63,758 bases of DNA from Pseudovibrio ascidiaceicola (GCF_900114245.1 NZ_FOSK01000007.1:288778-352535), one strand, 5' to 3'; shown: positions 27,242 through 36,938, numbered from the stretch's first letter. Notes: generated from the letters alone by a model not told the origin. A program made the numbers and translations.

Positions 27242-27697
27242 GGAGCGACCTTAGCTATTCGAGTTTCAAAGCAAGTCGCTCCTGACACATTTTGCGGATA
27301 AGCACAATTGCGCGTGTTTCTTGCGAAGACATAAATGCAGATTGACCTTGTTCATTTGAGCGGAGCAAATGACATTTCAACAGAACGGGTGCTCTCGCAG
27401 TCTTCCGGAATGACATCATTCCAGATTTTTCCGTTCAACCCATCTCAACCTCTTTCTCGTAACGGCTTATGAAAGCATGAGTTTTGGATCTACTCGTGTT
27501 GCATTGAGAAAGAGACAATCATTACACACCCTGATTTGCATTGCAGAATGGATCAATCTTTGTAAATCCTATGGGGACTAGGTGTTTTTCCTAGAACTAC
27601 CACTTATATGTGTAGGTCAGATAAAACCGTCGTTAGGTCTTGTTCTTCTATCTCTCCTTAATTGCCTGGCGGGATATGACTTCATCAGGAGATACTC
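27242..27697. promoter_or_regulatory. Divergent promoter region between the Ldh-family gene and gabD
   Basis: 456 bases without a supported gene. It contains a short inverted repeat, CTAGG-N7-CCTAG (27578-27594), about 100 bases before the gabD start, followed at once by an imperfect palindrome around 27597-27615. Either could be a regulator site, but no known operator is recognised. A CAGGAGA ribosome binding site precedes the gabD ATG. Confidence 0.5.
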
Positions 27698-29173
27698 ATG
27701 AGCACAACACTCTCAGCAACCAAAGAAATTCCGCTCCTACGTGAAGCTTGTCTCATAGGAGGAAAATGGGTCAGCGGAGATGAAAGCAACTCCATCTCTG
27801 TAAACAATCCAGCCACAGGCGAAATCATCGGGCGTGTTCCACGTTTTGGCCGTCCTGAGACTGCAGATGCAATCGATGTAGCCCATGCAGCTTTTGCTGT
27901 TTGGTCTAAGATGACAGCAGTTGAGCGCTGCAATTTGATGCTGCGGTGGGCAGACGTGATCACTGAAAACCAGAAGGACCTTGCTGAGCTACTCACTATT
28001 GAAATGGGTAAGCCACTGGCTGAATCTACTGGTGAAGTTGCTATCACAGCTAACTACATTCGTTTCTTCGCTGAAGAAGGCAAACGGGTTTATGGCGATG
28101 TGATCCCGTCCCCTTGGAAGGACCGCCGTATTATGGTGACCAAAGAGCCTATCGGTGTTGTTGGTGCCATTACACCCTGGAATTTCCCAAGCTCTATGCT
28201 GGGGCGCAAACTGGCGGCAGCTCTTGGTTCTGGTTGTACTGTTGTGGCCAAACCGGCAAGCCAAACGCCTTATTCTGCGTTGATCCTGGGTGAACTTGCG
28301 GAACAGGCTGGAATTCCAACCGGTGTGATCAACATCATCACCGGCTCAGCAGCCCAGATTGCTGACGAACTTTGTGAGAACGACAAGGTCAGCAAGATCA
28401 CCTTTACCGGATCTACTCCAGTGGGTAAACAGCTTGCCTCGAAAGCATTGGCCAACATGAAAAAGGTCTCTATGGAGCTTGGCGGCAACGCACCGTTTAT
28501 CGTGTTTGACTCAGCTGATCTTGATAAGGCAGTCGAAGGTGCAATTGCTTCCAAGTTCAGGAACTCTGGCCAGACTTGTGTGTGCGCAAACCGCATTTAC
28601 GTTCAGGCAGGTATTTACGACGAGTTCTCAGCAAAGCTGAAGGCTGCTATCGAAGATCAGCTGTGCGTTGGTGATGGTTTGAAGCCGGGTACCAACCAGG
28701 GCCCTCTGATTGATGAGCATGCTGTCGCGAAAGTCGAAGAACTCATCACTGATGCCGTTTCGAAAGGCGGAACAGTGGTAACAGGCGGTAAGCCAGATGT
28801 TCAGGGAGGCACGTTCTTTGAGCCAACCCTCCTACTTAATGCGACCCCAGACATGAAGGTTGCCAAGGAAGAAACGTTTGGTCCGTTTGCACCTGTCTTC
28901 AAATTTGAAAGTGAAGATGATGTGGTCAAGATGGCGAATGACACTGAGTATGGCCTTGCCTGTTACTTCTACACCCAAGATTTGGGTCAGACCTTCCGTG
29001 TAATGGAAGCATTGGAATATGGTCTTGTTGGCGTAAATGAAGGTGTGATCACGACCGAATATGCTCCATTTGGTGGTTACAAAGAAAGCGGAATGGGGAA
29101 CGAGGGTTCCAAATACGGCGTGGATGATTACATCAACATCAAGTACTCTTGCATTGGCGGGCTTGGCCTTTAA
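27698..29173 (+). CDS. gabD: NAD(P)+-dependent succinate-semialdehyde-type aldehyde dehydrogenase
   Basis: Oxidises succinate semialdehyde (or a similar aldehyde) to the acid, typically in GABA degradation. The 491-residue product is a full-length aldehyde dehydrogenase. Visible sites are the coenzyme-binding FTGSTPVGKQL (about 231-241), the general-base Glu in MELGGNAPFIVFD, and the catalytic Cys in FRNSGQTCVCANR (about residue 288). The PFGGYKESGMGNEG block is near the C terminus. The GabD-like features are strong, but related semialdehyde dehydrogenases cannot be excluded. There is no gabT beside it. A terminator follows. Confidence 0.9.
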   Translation: MSTTLSATKEIPLLREACLIGGKWVSGDESNSISVNNPATGEIIGRVPRFGRPETADAIDVAHAAFAVWSKMTAVERCNLMLRWADVITENQKDLAELLTIEMGKPLAESTGEVAITANYIRFFAEEGKRVYGDVIPSPWKDRRIMVTKEPIGVVGAITPWNFPSSMLGRKLAAALGSGCTVVAKPASQTPYSALILGELAEQAGIPTGVINIITGSAAQIADELCENDKVSKITFTGSTPVGKQLASKALANMKKVSMELGGNAPFIVFDSADLDKAVEGAIASKFRNSGQTCVCANRIYVQAGIYDEFSAKLKAAIEDQLCVGDGLKPGTNQGPLIDEHAVAKVEELITDAVSKGGTVVTGGKPDVQGGTFFEPTLLLNATPDMKVAKEETFGPFAPVFKFESEDDVVKMANDTEYGLACYFYTQDLGQTFRVMEALEYGLVGVNEGVITTEYAPFGGYKESGMGNEGSKYGVDDYINIKYSCIGGLGL

Positions 29174-29195
29174 CGATCAATACTAATTTTGTGGG

Positions 29196-29228
29196 AGCCG
29201 GAGTGTTCATCGCTCCGGCTTTTCTTTT
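29196..29228 (+). terminator. Terminator of gabD
   Basis: 8-bp stem AGCCGGAG/CTCCGGCT (29196-29203 with 29213-29220), followed by TTTCTTTT. It lies between the gabD stop and the start of the acetyltransferase gene, which supports a downstream start for the latter. Confidence 0.85.
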
Positions 29229-29241
29229 GAGGACTGCTTTC

Positions 29242-29790
29242 GTGATTATCGAAGAAGAACGCTGTACAGCTGCTCCAACACTTAACGGCGAGCGCATTAT
29301 CATGCGGGCTCACCAAACTTCAGATTTTGAAGCATGCTGCGCTTTGTGGGCACACCCTGATGTGGTTCGCTATATTTCAGGGAAGCCTTCCAGCCCAACG
29401 GATACGTGGGGACGCATCCTCAAGTATGCAGGGCACTGGAGCCTCTCCGGTTTTGGGTATTGGGCTGTGATTGAGAAAGACAGCGGAGAACTTATCGGCG
29501 ATGTTGGTTTCTCTGACTTCAAGCGAGACATCACTCCAAGCCTTGATGGATTTGCAGAAGCTGGTTGGGTGATTTCGCCCAAGTTTCATGGCAAAGGTTA
29601 TGCCCGGGAGGCTGTCGAGCTGAGCCTGTCCTGGTTACGGAGTTCCAGACTGTTTCCTGAAGTTCATTGCATTATTGCCCCTGAGAACAAAGCCAGTGTC
29701 AGCCTTGCTGAGCGTGTTGGTTTTGAGAAGTATACGGACGGGACTTATCTCGGACAACCGACCCTTTTCATGAAGCAAAGCTTTACTTAA
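29242..29790 (+). CDS. GNAT family N-acetyltransferase (RimJ/RimL-like)
   Basis: Transfers an acetyl group from acetyl-CoA to an amine; the RimJ/RimL-like subgroup often targets protein N termini or small amines. The 182-residue product has the pattern LNGERIIMRAHQTSDFE at the start and acetyl-CoA-binding VISPKFHGKGYAREAVEL (about 110-127). The late motif is IIAPENKASVSLAERVGFEKY. The GTG at 29242, with GAGG about ten bases upstream, is chosen. The open frame's longer start would run back through the gabD terminator. The substrate is unknown. Confidence 0.88.
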   Translation: MIIEEERCTAAPTLNGERIIMRAHQTSDFEACCALWAHPDVVRYISGKPSSPTDTWGRILKYAGHWSLSGFGYWAVIEKDSGELIGDVGFSDFKRDITPSLDGFAEAGWVISPKFHGKGYAREAVELSLSWLRSSRLFPEVHCIIAPENKASVSLAERVGFEKYTDGTYLGQPTLFMKQSFT

Positions 29791-29797
29791 GCTCAAG

Positions 29798-29830
29798 AGC
29801 CCAACCTGTATCCGCCGGGTTGGGCTTGTT
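29798..29830 (+). terminator. Terminator after the acetyltransferase gene
   Basis: Perfect 9-bp stem AGCCCAACC/GGTTGGGCT (29798-29806 with 29818-29826), followed by a short TGTTC stretch. The T-run is weak, so it may be only partly efficient. Confidence 0.7.
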
Positions 29831-29883
29831 CATTCTCAGCGATCCTGTATATCCTTCAGTTAAAGATCCACGCAGGCTGAGTT

Positions 29884-30387
29884 ATGCAGAAATACGATAA
29901 GATTTACGCCAAGGACGAAAGTTACTTCGGCCATACTTCCAAGCAGTTTACAACGCTGTTCTCAAACCTCGACTTTGACAGCGGCACAATTCTCGATCTG
30001 GGTGCAGGACAAGGACGCGACGCGATTTTCCTTGCCAAGCGCGGTTACAATGTAATTGCTGTCGACAGCTCCAAAGTGGGACTGGACCAGTTGCAGGAAC
30101 GAGTAGACACGGAGAACCTACCGATTGAGGTTGTTCACGTGGATGCACTTGGTTACACGCCCCCACAAGGTCTTGATGCAATTGTTGCTGACCGTTTTTT
30201 CCACGAGCTGCCGAACAATGCACGTGTCAAACTTTTACAGCGTATGCTCAGTCACCTTCGCGTTGGTGGTTATATGCTTATCGCTGATGAAAAGAGTGTT
30301 TTGCCGAACCTGCGCGACACTTTGAAGAAGGAAAAGTTTGAGTTTTTGCGTGACAAAAACGGCATTCTCTTCACTTACAAGCCGTAA
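29884..30387 (+). CDS. Class I SAM-dependent methyltransferase
   Basis: The 167-residue product has the SAM-binding motif I ILDLGAGQGRDAIFLAKRGY (about 37-56), the acidic residue of motif II (NVIAVDSSK), and a core resembling small TehB/ubiE-like methyltransferases. The substrate cannot be told. A later motif, HLRVGGYMLIADE, fits the post-motif III strand. The gene stands alone between two terminators. Confidence 0.88.
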   Translation: MQKYDKIYAKDESYFGHTSKQFTTLFSNLDFDSGTILDLGAGQGRDAIFLAKRGYNVIAVDSSKVGLDQLQERVDTENLPIEVVHVDALGYTPPQGLDAIVADRFFHELPNNARVKLLQRMLSHLRVGGYMLIADEKSVLPNLRDTLKKEKFEFLRDKNGILFTYKP

Positions 30388-30397
30388 ATATCTGATT

Positions 30398-30432
30398 GGA
30401 GGCGCATGTGTGTGCCTCCCTTTCTCATTCTT
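30398..30432 (+). terminator. Terminator after the methyltransferase gene
   Basis: 9-bp stem GGAGGCGCA/TGTGCCTCC with one G-U pair and a four-base loop (30398-30419), followed by a T-rich stretch CTTTCTCATTCTTTT. The remaining 270 bases up to yceI show no gene and probably hold the yceI promoter. Confidence 0.75.
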
Positions 30433-30704
30433 TTCAGTAGTGCTGAAACTGAAAGACCACACACGAAAGTGTGATGTAAAACCCGTATATTTTTGCAGTT
30501 GTATCAACCGGTTTTACAATCTCCTTTATATTGCCACAGTGATAACTCATTTCCGCAACAATGTTTGCAAAAATTGGCGATATTGCTGACTTTCTTGTGA
30601 TTGTGCACCTGGGATGAACAATGCGTTTAATTGCAATTCCCAAAACATATGCCAATTGTATGCCCAAGATTGAAATTCAAAGTTCAACATAATTGGAGAT
30701 TACA

Positions 30705-31283
30705 ATGAAATCAGTTCGCTTTGGAATGCTTGCAGTCGCAGCTTCTTTCCTCGCTACAGCAGCAGTTGCTGAACCAGTTGCTTACGACGTTGATATGTCC
30801 CACGCCAATCTCGCTTTTGACTACAATCACCTTGGTTATTCCACCACTGATGGCCGTTTTGCTACTTGGGCACCTACTCTGGTCATCGACGAAGCAAACC
30901 CAGCAAACTCTAAAGTGGACGTTGAGATTGATGTCAACTCACTCAACACATTCTGGGAAGCTCGCGACACACACCTGAAGAGCGCCGATTTGTTCGATGT
31001 TGCCAAGTTCCCATCCGCAACATTCAAATCCACCAAGGTTGAGCAGGTTGGAGAGAAAAAGCTGGAAGTGACTGGTGATCTGACCATCCGCGGCATTACC
31101 AAGCCAACTGTTCTTGAAGTTACCGTCAATCAGTTAGGTGAGCACCCAATGGCTAAGAAGCAAGCTGTTGGTCTTGATGCCACAACCACAATCAAGCGTT
31201 CTGATTTCGGCATGGCGATGGCTGTACCTTACGTGTCTGACGAAGTGAACATCAACATCAGCTTCGAAGCGACTGTTAAGTAA
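30705..31283 (+). CDS. YceI family periplasmic lipocalin-like protein (first copy)
   Basis: YceI proteins are secreted lipocalin-like barrels that bind isoprenoid quinones or similar lipids. The 192-residue product has a signal peptide (hydrophobic about 8-20, ending AVAE) and the YceI core: YDVDMSHANLAFDYNHLG, LKSADLFDVAKFPSATFKS and LTIRGITKPTVLEVTVN. The ATG at 30705 is chosen because the frame's earlier TTG is part of the TTGGAG binding site. It is followed by a cytochrome b561 gene and a second yceI-like gene on the same strand, a recurring association that suggests quinone or redox work in the periplasm. Confidence 0.93.
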   Translation: MKSVRFGMLAVAASFLATAAVAEPVAYDVDMSHANLAFDYNHLGYSTTDGRFATWAPTLVIDEANPANSKVDVEIDVNSLNTFWEARDTHLKSADLFDVAKFPSATFKSTKVEQVGEKKLEVTGDLTIRGITKPTVLEVTVNQLGEHPMAKKQAVGLDATTTIKRSDFGMAMAVPYVSDEVNINISFEATVK

Positions 31284-31338
31284 TGTTTCCGGCCTGTCGG
31301 GTGCTGAGAATGCTCTGGCAGGTCTGGTCGAACTTTGA

Positions 31339-31360
31339 GAAGGGGCAGCGATGCCCCTTC
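31339..31360 (+). other. Intergenic hairpin with GCGA tetraloop between yceI and cytochrome b561
   Basis: Perfect 9-bp stem GAAGGGGCA/TGCCCCTTC (31339-31347 with 31352-31360) closed by GCGA, a GNRA-type tetraloop. No T-run follows, so it looks more like an mRNA-stabilising or processing element, or a weak attenuator, than a full terminator. Confidence 0.6.
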
Positions 31361-31382
31361 CCTCGATCAAAGGGCCTTTTCA

Positions 31383-31952
31383 ATGATCAGGAACACTCGA
31401 TCAGCCTATGGCATCGTGGCGATTGCATTACACTGGACCATAGCAACGCTCATCATCGGTATGCTGGGCTTCGGCCTGTATATGGTCACACTGCCGATAT
31501 TCGAGCCTGCAACTTACTCTCTTTATCAGCTTCACAAGTCCATTGGCTTTGTCGTATTGGCGTTGGTCTCCTTGCGCATTCTCTGGAAAATCACTGGCAT
31601 CACACCTGATTTACCTGCAGAAATGCCACTTTGGGAAAAGCTTGCTGCACATTTAGGCCACATCAGCCTTTATGCTCTGATGTTGCTTATGCCGCTGACA
31701 GGATGGCTGCTGGTTTCGTCCAGCCCACTTGGTCTACCGACAGTTTTCTTTAACCTCTTTGAGATTCCGCACCTACCAACACCTGAGTTTTTAGGGCAAA
31801 AGGCAGATGTATCTGCGTTCTTCACCGCAGTGCATGGCTGGGCTGCGTATGCATTTATCGCAGTGATCCTTGCACATGTTGGAGCTGCTCTGAAGCACTA
31901 CTTCATATCCAAGGATAAAGTCTTACAGCGTATGTTGTCCTCAAAAGCCTAA
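31383..31952 (+). CDS. Cytochrome b561 family membrane protein
   Basis: Di-heme membrane cytochrome expected to move electrons between quinone and a periplasmic partner. The 190-residue product has four membrane helices. Candidate haem-ligand histidines are in ALHW (helix 1), QLHKSIG (helix 2), HLGHISLYAL (helix 3 region) and ILAHVGAALKHYF (helix 4). The ATG at 31383 is preferred over the open frame's TTG at 31335, because the longer start would overlap the hairpin at 31339-31360. It is flanked by two YceI genes. Confidence 0.92.
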   Translation: MIRNTRSAYGIVAIALHWTIATLIIGMLGFGLYMVTLPIFEPATYSLYQLHKSIGFVVLALVSLRILWKITGITPDLPAEMPLWEKLAAHLGHISLYALMLLMPLTGWLLVSSSPLGLPTVFFNLFEIPHLPTPEFLGQKADVSAFFTAVHGWAAYAFIAVILAHVGAALKHYFISKDKVLQRMLSSKA

Positions 31953-31973
31953 TTTGAGGATCTGGAGAAAACC

Positions 31974-32543
31974 ATGAAACGATTGACCGATATGTTCTTT
32001 AAAGCCGGCGTATTTCTGACCTTCATCTTAGTCGGAGCAGCTTCATCTGCCTTTGCAAATGAATGGTCAGTGGATCGCAACAAGAGCACGCTTGGCTTTG
32101 AGGTCATCAATAACGGAAATACCGTTACGGGCACTTTTGCGACCTGGAATGCTAAGATCATCTTCAACAAAGAAGAGCTCGACAAAGCCCAGATTCAGGC
32201 GACAATCATCACTGGAAGCGTAAAAACAGAAGATGCGCAAGCAGCAGGTGCGATTACGACACCGCAGTGGTTGGATATTTCCAGCTTCCCTGATGCAGTT
32301 TTTCGCGTAGATAACGTGGTTCCTGCTGGTGGAGACCTCTATGAGGCTGCCGGTACGCTGGAACTCAAAGGCGCAAAGATCGCTGTGTTCTTGCCCTTCA
32401 CGTTGACCATTGAAGGCAAGACCGCACACGCGGTTGGTGAGGCAACGCTCTCTCGCAGTGACTTCAAGATTGGTGATGGTGTGCCAGACAGCACTGTCAG
32501 CAATAAGGTGACTGTGAAACTGGACCTATACGCCACTCGTTGA
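31974..32543 (+). CDS. YceI family periplasmic protein (second copy)
   Basis: The 189-residue product has a signal peptide (hydrophobic about 10-27, ending AFAN) and a diverged YceI barrel (WSVDRNKSTLGFEVINNGN, LDISSFPDAVFRVDNV, EATLSRSDFKIGDG). It is clearly not a recent duplicate of the first copy. It lies 21 bases after cytochrome b561, so the two are probably co-transcribed and act together, and a terminator follows. Confidence 0.92.
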   Translation: MKRLTDMFFKAGVFLTFILVGAASSAFANEWSVDRNKSTLGFEVINNGNTVTGTFATWNAKIIFNKEELDKAQIQATIITGSVKTEDAQAAGAITTPQWLDISSFPDAVFRVDNVVPAGGDLYEAAGTLELKGAKIAVFLPFTLTIEGKTAHAVGEATLSRSDFKIGDGVPDSTVSNKVTVKLDLYATR

Positions 32544-32628
32544 TGGATTGCGCCAAAGAGAGCCTTGCATTTTCCACCAAGTCTCTCGTCAATTCGGCGT
32601 AATCTAGCAAATTTGACAAGTTTTGAAG

Positions 32629-32656
32629 GCTGAGGGGCTTTGCCCCTCGGCTTTTT
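32629..32656 (+). terminator. Terminator of the yceI / b561 / yceI unit
   Basis: 10-bp stem with one G-U pair (32629-32638 with 32642-32651, GCTGAGGGGC/GCCCCTCGGC), followed by TTTTTC. Confidence 0.9.
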
Positions 32657-32726
32657 CTCTATAAAACGGCGCTCAGCAAATTCAACAGTGTACAGCGGTA
32701 CACCAAAATAGCCAGAGAGTGCCAAG

Positions 32727-34361
32727 ATGTCCGAAACACTTGCTCCCGAGTACGTTCACACCTCTCTTTTTCCATTGGGTAAAGACAAAACTCCTTATCG
32801 CAAACTGACCTCCGAGTACGTGAGCGAAGTTGAGTTTGACGGTGAGAAAATCTTGAAGGTGGAGCAAGAGGGTCTTCGCTTACTTGCCGAAGAAGCGTTT
32901 AAAGACATCAACCATTTCCTGCGCCCTTCCCATCTGGAGCAGCTCCGTAAAATTCTCGACGATCCTGAAGCAACTGCAAACGACAAATTCGTTGCTTTTG
33001 ACCTGATGAAGAACGCGAATATTTCAGCTGCTGGCGTATTGCCAATGTGTCAGGACACTGGCACTGCAATTGTGATGGGTAAGAAAGGCCGCAAAGTCTG
33101 GACTAACGGACATGACGAGGCAGCGCTCGGTGAAGGCGCACGTGACGCTTACTTCAAAAAGAACCTGCGCTACTCCCAGCTTGCACCAATTTCCATGTTC
33201 GAGGAAAAGAACACAAAGAACAATATGCCGGCTCAGATCGAGCTTTATGCTGAAGGCGATGACGCTTACAAGTTCTTGTTCATGGCGAAAGGCGGTGGAT
33301 CCGCTAACAAGACCTTCCTGTTCCAAGGCACTCCAAGCCTACTGACCAAAGATCGCATGATTGAGTTCCTGAAGGAAAAAATTCTCACACTTGGTACTGC
33401 GGCATGCCCACCATATCACCTCGCAATCGTCATTGGCGGCACATCTGCTGAGTTGAATCTAAAATCTGTAAAAATGGCTTCTGCCCGTTACCTGGATGAG
33501 CTGCCAACGGAAGGTTCTGAAGGCGGCCACGCATTCCGTGATCTGGAAATGGAAGCTGAAATTCATAAGCTGACACAGTCCAGCGGTGTTGGCGCACAGT
33601 TTGGTGGCAAATACTTCTGCCACGACGTGCGCGTGATCCGATTACCGCGCCATGGTGCATCCTTGCCGATCGGCATTGGCGTATCTTGTTCAGCAGACCG
33701 TCAGGCGACTGGCAAGATAACCAAGGAAGGCATCTTCCTTGAGGATCTGGAGCGGAATCCTGAAGTCTATATGCCGGAAGTTACCGACAACGATCTTTCT
33801 GATGATGTTGTAAAGATTGACCTCACGCGCCCAATGAGCGAAATCCTTGGCGAACTGACCAAGCATCCAACTAAAACACGGCTTTCGTTGAGCGGTCCAT
33901 TGATCGTGGCCCGCGATCTGGCACACTCCAAGCTCCGGGATCGTCTTGAGGCAGGCGAACCGCTCCCAGACTACATCAAGAACCACCCAGTTTACTATGC
34001 AGGCCCCGCTAAAACGCCAGAAGGCATGCCATCCGGTTCGTTTGGGCCAACCACTGCTGGCCGCATGGATGCTTATGTAGATCAGTTCCAAGCTGCTGGT
34101 GGCTCCATGGTGATGCTCGCCAAAGGTAACCGCTCAGCGGGTGTACGCCGCGCGTGTCAGGCTCACGGAGGCTTCTACCTCGGTTCCATCGGCGGACCTG
34201 CTGCCCGCCTTGCTCAAGACTGCATCAAAAGTGTTGAAGTGGTTGAATATGAAGAGCTGGGTATGGAAGCCGTTTGGAAGATCGAAGTTGAAGACTTCCC
34301 TGCTTTCATCGTGGTTGACGACAAAGGCAATGACTTCTTTGAAGAGCTGAACCTGAGCTAA
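32727..34361 (+). CDS. Fumarate hydratase, class I (iron-sulfur dependent)
   Basis: Interconverts fumarate and malate in the TCA cycle. The 544-residue product is a full-length two-domain class I fumarase. The N-terminal alpha domain contains [17 protein letters not shown] and [17 protein letters not shown], supplying cysteines for the 4Fe-4S cluster. The beta domain contains [16 protein letters not shown] and [16 protein letters not shown]. It is a single-gene unit flanked by terminators. A class II enzyme elsewhere in the genome cannot be judged from here. Confidence 0.96.
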   Translation: MSETLAPEYVHTSLFPLGKDKTPYRKLTSEYVSEVEFDGEKILKVEQEGLRLLAEEAFKDINHFLRPSHLEQLRKILDDPEATANDKFVAFDLMKNANISAAGVLPMCQDTGTAIVMGKKGRKVWTNGHDEAALGEGARDAYFKKNLRYSQLAPISMFEEKNTKNNMPAQIELYAEGDDAYKFLFMAKGGGSANKTFLFQGTPSLLTKDRMIEFLKEKILTLGTAACPPYHLAIVIGGTSAELNLKSVKMASARYLDELPTEGSEGGHAFRDLEMEAEIHKLTQSSGVGAQFGGKYFCHDVRVIRLPRHGASLPIGIGVSCSADRQATGKITKEGIFLEDLERNPEVYMPEVTDNDLSDDVVKIDLTRPMSEILGELTKHPTKTRLSLSGPLIVARDLAHSKLRDRLEAGEPLPDYIKNHPVYYAGPAKTPEGMPSGSFGPTTAGRMDAYVDQFQAAGGSMVMLAKGNRSAGVRRACQAHGGFYLGSIGGPAARLAQDCIKSVEVVEYEELGMEAVWKIEVEDFPAFIVVDDKGNDFFEELNLS

Positions 34362-34390
34362 ATATTCCAGTGAGATAATATCGAGATTGA

Positions 34391-34420
34391 AGGGCGTTCT
34401 TTGGAGCGCCCTTTTTGTTT
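34391..34420 (+). terminator. Terminator of the fumarase gene
   Basis: 9-bp stem with one G-U pair around a four-base loop (34391-34399 with 34404-34412), followed by TTTTTGTTT. The remaining 300 bases to the L,D-transpeptidase gene are AT-rich, hold no supported gene and should contain its promoter. Confidence 0.9.
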
Positions 34421-34720
34421 CTTGAATTCGTGACAATTTCATTCAATCACAATTCAAATTAGCCACATTCAAGCTTCGTTGATTATATTAATTAGTGTTT
34501 TAGCTAGATGCAAATTAAGCTCGAGACGAATGTAAATCAGCTTCGAATGGATCGTGAGTAAATTCCTTTTCCATAAGAAGTATATAGCAGCAGTTGTAGT
34601 CTGTATTACTTCAACAATTAATAGATTTGACATTCTAAGCTGCGAGCGTCTCCCTACTCGCTGCATAAATTCCCTCATGCAAACGAGATAAAACAAACAA
34701 CAATATCCCAGGGGGTATCA

Positions 34721-35317
34721 ATGCGCATACTTATCGCGAGTGTTGCTCTTTGCTTCGCAGCACTATTTACCGGAACTCAGGCAGATGCCGCAGCGTCTGG
34801 CAAGTTCTTTGATCATGCATCCAAAAAATGGGTTTCCTATGGTTCTGCTCACCATGGAAAATCCCCAATCAAACGTAAGCAGGTCAGGTATAACGGCTCA
34901 TACGGCCCGAACACTATTGTGATCAGTACAAAAGATCGACGCCTCTATCATATTCGCGGCAATGGTACCGCGATGGTATACGGTGTTGGCGTCGGCCGTC
35001 AGGGTTTCCAATGGTCTGGAACTCATCGAATTACCCGCAAAGCTGAGTGGCCAAGCTGGACACCGCCAAAGGTCATGATTGAGCGTGAACGTCGTAAAGG
35101 ACGTAACCTGCCTAGCTTCATGAAAGGTGGCCCTAACAATCCACTTGGCGCACGTGCCATGTATATTGGCAGCACCATCTACCGCATTCACGGTTCCAAT
35201 GAACCATGGACGATTGGTTCGGCGGTCTCATCAGGCTGTATCAGAATGGCGAATGAAGACGTCATTCACCTCTATGACAATGTCAATGTTGGTACGAAGG
35301 TGATCGTGCTTCGCTAG
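34721..35317 (+). CDS. L,D-transpeptidase (YkuD domain)
   Basis: Cross-links peptidoglycan stem peptides (3-3 links) or attaches outer-membrane proteins to peptidoglycan. The 198-residue product has a signal peptide (about 1-23, ending ADAA) and a YkuD domain (about 65-198). The catalytic signature HGSN...SSGCIRM is at about 160-176, with the nucleophile Cys within SGCIR. The protein is of the short, single-domain type common in Hyphomicrobiales, which have many paralogues. AGGGGG precedes the ATG. Confidence 0.94.
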   Translation: MRILIASVALCFAALFTGTQADAAASGKFFDHASKKWVSYGSAHHGKSPIKRKQVRYNGSYGPNTIVISTKDRRLYHIRGNGTAMVYGVGVGRQGFQWSGTHRITRKAEWPSWTPPKVMIERERRKGRNLPSFMKGGPNNPLGARAMYIGSTIYRIHGSNEPWTIGSAVSSGCIRMANEDVIHLYDNVNVGTKVIVLR

Positions 35318-35325
35318 ACTGCATG

Positions 35326-35346
35326 GGGCTGGTTCTTTGCCAGCCC
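35326..35346. terminator. Possible shared hairpin between ldt and the DUF971 gene
   Basis: 7-bp stem GGGCTGG/CCAGCCC around TTCTTTG, between convergent genes. No clear T-run follows on either side, so termination is only suggested. Confidence 0.45.
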
Positions 35347-35714
35347 TACTTGCTGAGGTCTCTACTCAAACCACGCTCTTGCAGTTCACTCAAATATCGA
35401 TTCCATAAAAACCCTTTTTGATCATTCATTTCCTGAAAATACGCCCAAGTGAAAATCCCGGTATCGTGCAGATCATCAAATGTCAGCTTAACTGCATAGT
35501 TTCCAACCGGATCTACACCAATAATCGTTGTGCCCTGCTTCCCCGCGATCACTTTTCGTTGATCTGGAGTATGCCCTTGCACTTCTGCTGATGGGGACAT
35601 TACTCGCAGAAACTCCGAGGTAAATGAGACTTCAAGGCCATCATCAAAAGTAATTTCAAGATTTTTACCTTGGTTTTTTAGGTGGATTTGCGTAGGCCAG
35701 CGTGTATCCGACAT
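35346..35714 (-). CDS. DUF971 domain protein (gamma-butyrobetaine hydroxylase-like N-terminal domain)
   Basis: The 122-residue product is essentially one DUF971 domain: WPTQIHLKNQGKNLEITFDDG at the start, then EFLRVMSPSAEVQGH and NYAVKLTFDDLHDTGIFTWAYF. In other proteins this domain is the N-terminal part of gamma-butyrobetaine hydroxylases and is linked to iron-sulfur biology; stand-alone forms are common in proteobacteria and often sit near Mrp or Moco genes. The moaA and mrp genes in this window fit that loosely. Function is not established. Confidence 0.88.
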   Translation of the reverse strand: MSDTRWPTQIHLKNQGKNLEITFDDGLEVSFTSEFLRVMSPSAEVQGHTPDQRKVIAGKQGTTIIGVDPVGNYAVKLTFDDLHDTGIFTWAYFQEMNDQKGFLWNRYLSELQERGLSRDLSK

Positions 35715-35903
35715 ATTTTTTTATCCTTGCCCAAGTTCATGGAACTCAGTATTGATGATTTAGGAATTATACCTGTGGTTCTAAGATATATTTCTAGTTA
35801 AATCCACTGGAACTCCTTACTGATGGATTGACGCTAACTCATTGCGTACTACATTAGAATTGTTAAATTCGTCACCTAAAGAGATACGTGAGTGGAGGTT
35901 TCC

Positions 35904-36938
35904 ATGGGGCAGTATGCCGAGGACAAACAGCAGGGTGCCCACCCAGCATTGATTGACCCGTTCGGCCGCGCCGTGACGTATCTTCGCGTCTCTGTGACTG
36001 ATCGTTGTGACTTGCGATGCGTCTATTGCATGTCCGAACACATGACTTTCCTTCCTAAGAAAGACGTTCTTTCTCTGGAAGAGCTGGACCGTCTCTGTAC
36101 GGTATTCATCGAAAAAGGTGTTCGGAAAATCCGTCTGACCGGCGGAGAGCCGCTGGTTCGCAAGAACATCATGAGCTTCATCCGAGGCCTGAAGCGGCAT
36201 CTGGATAGCGGTGCGCTTGATGAGCTCACCATTACCACCAACGGCACTCAGCTCGAGCGCTATGCCGAAGAGCTGTATGAAGCTGGAGTTCGTCGCATCA
36301 ACGTTTCTCTCGACACCTTAAATGCAGAAAAGTTCAAGGATGTCACCCGATGGGGGGATATTCAAAAGGTTTTCGATGGCATCAAGGCCGCTCAGAAAGC
36401 CGGTCTTCAAATTAAGCTGAATGCTGTTGCGCTCAAGAACTTCAACGAGAATGAGCTTGTTCCGATGTTGGAATGGGCGCATGAACGTGGACATGACCTG
36501 ACATTCATTGAGACAATGCCACTTGGTGAGATAGATGGCGACCGGAATGAGCAGTATCTGCCGCTAAGCGACGTGCGTAAGGCACTCTCCGCCAAGTACA
36601 CACTGACAGATATTCCATATAAAACCGGTGGCCCTGCCCGCTATATGCAGATTGAAGAGACTGGTGGCCGTCTTGGGTTCATCACCCCGATGACGCACAA
36701 CTTTTGTGAAAGCTGTAACCGTGTGCGTGTGACCTGCACCGGACAGTTATTCATGTGCCTTGGCCAAGAAGATCAAAAGGACTTACGTGCGGCGCTACGA
36801 GCATCTGAAGGAAATGAAGTGCTTTCGGAAGCGATTGAATCAGCGATTGCACGAAAGCCAAAGGGGCATGACTTTGTTATCGATCGGGATAACAAATCTG
36901 CGACTGGAACGCGTCATATGAGTATGACGGGTGGATGA
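35904..36938 (+). CDS. moaA: GTP 3',8-cyclase MoaA (molybdenum cofactor step 1)
   Basis: Radical-SAM enzyme that converts GTP to 3',8-cyclo-GTP, the first step of molybdopterin synthesis. The 344-residue product has the radical-SAM cysteines in CDLRCVYC (about 33-40) and the GGEPLVR segment. The second cluster site is near the C terminus ([20 protein letters not shown]), and the protein ends in the conserved Gly-Gly tail needed for activity. GGAGG lies six bases before the ATG at 35904, which is why the open frame's earlier GTG is not used. mobA and moeA lie 6.6 to 8.4 kb downstream on the same strand; moaC is not seen. Confidence 0.97.
   Translation: MGQYAEDKQQGAHPALIDPFGRAVTYLRVSVTDRCDLRCVYCMSEHMTFLPKKDVLSLEELDRLCTVFIEKGVRKIRLTGGEPLVRKNIMSFIRGLKRHLDSGALDELTITTNGTQLERYAEELYEAGVRRINVSLDTLNAEKFKDVTRWGDIQKVFDGIKAAQKAGLQIKLNAVALKNFNENELVPMLEWAHERGHDLTFIETMPLGEIDGDRNEQYLPLSDVRKALSAKYTLTDIPYKTGGPARYMQIEETGGRLGFITPMTHNFCESCNRVRVTCTGQLFMCLGQEDQKDLRAALRASEGNEVLSEAIESAIARKPKGHDFVIDRDNKSATGTRHMSMTGG

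Noticed and set aside
34469-34696. 75-residue minus-strand frame before the L,D-transpeptidase gene
   Set aside because: AT-rich promoter region, no binding site and no family likeness.
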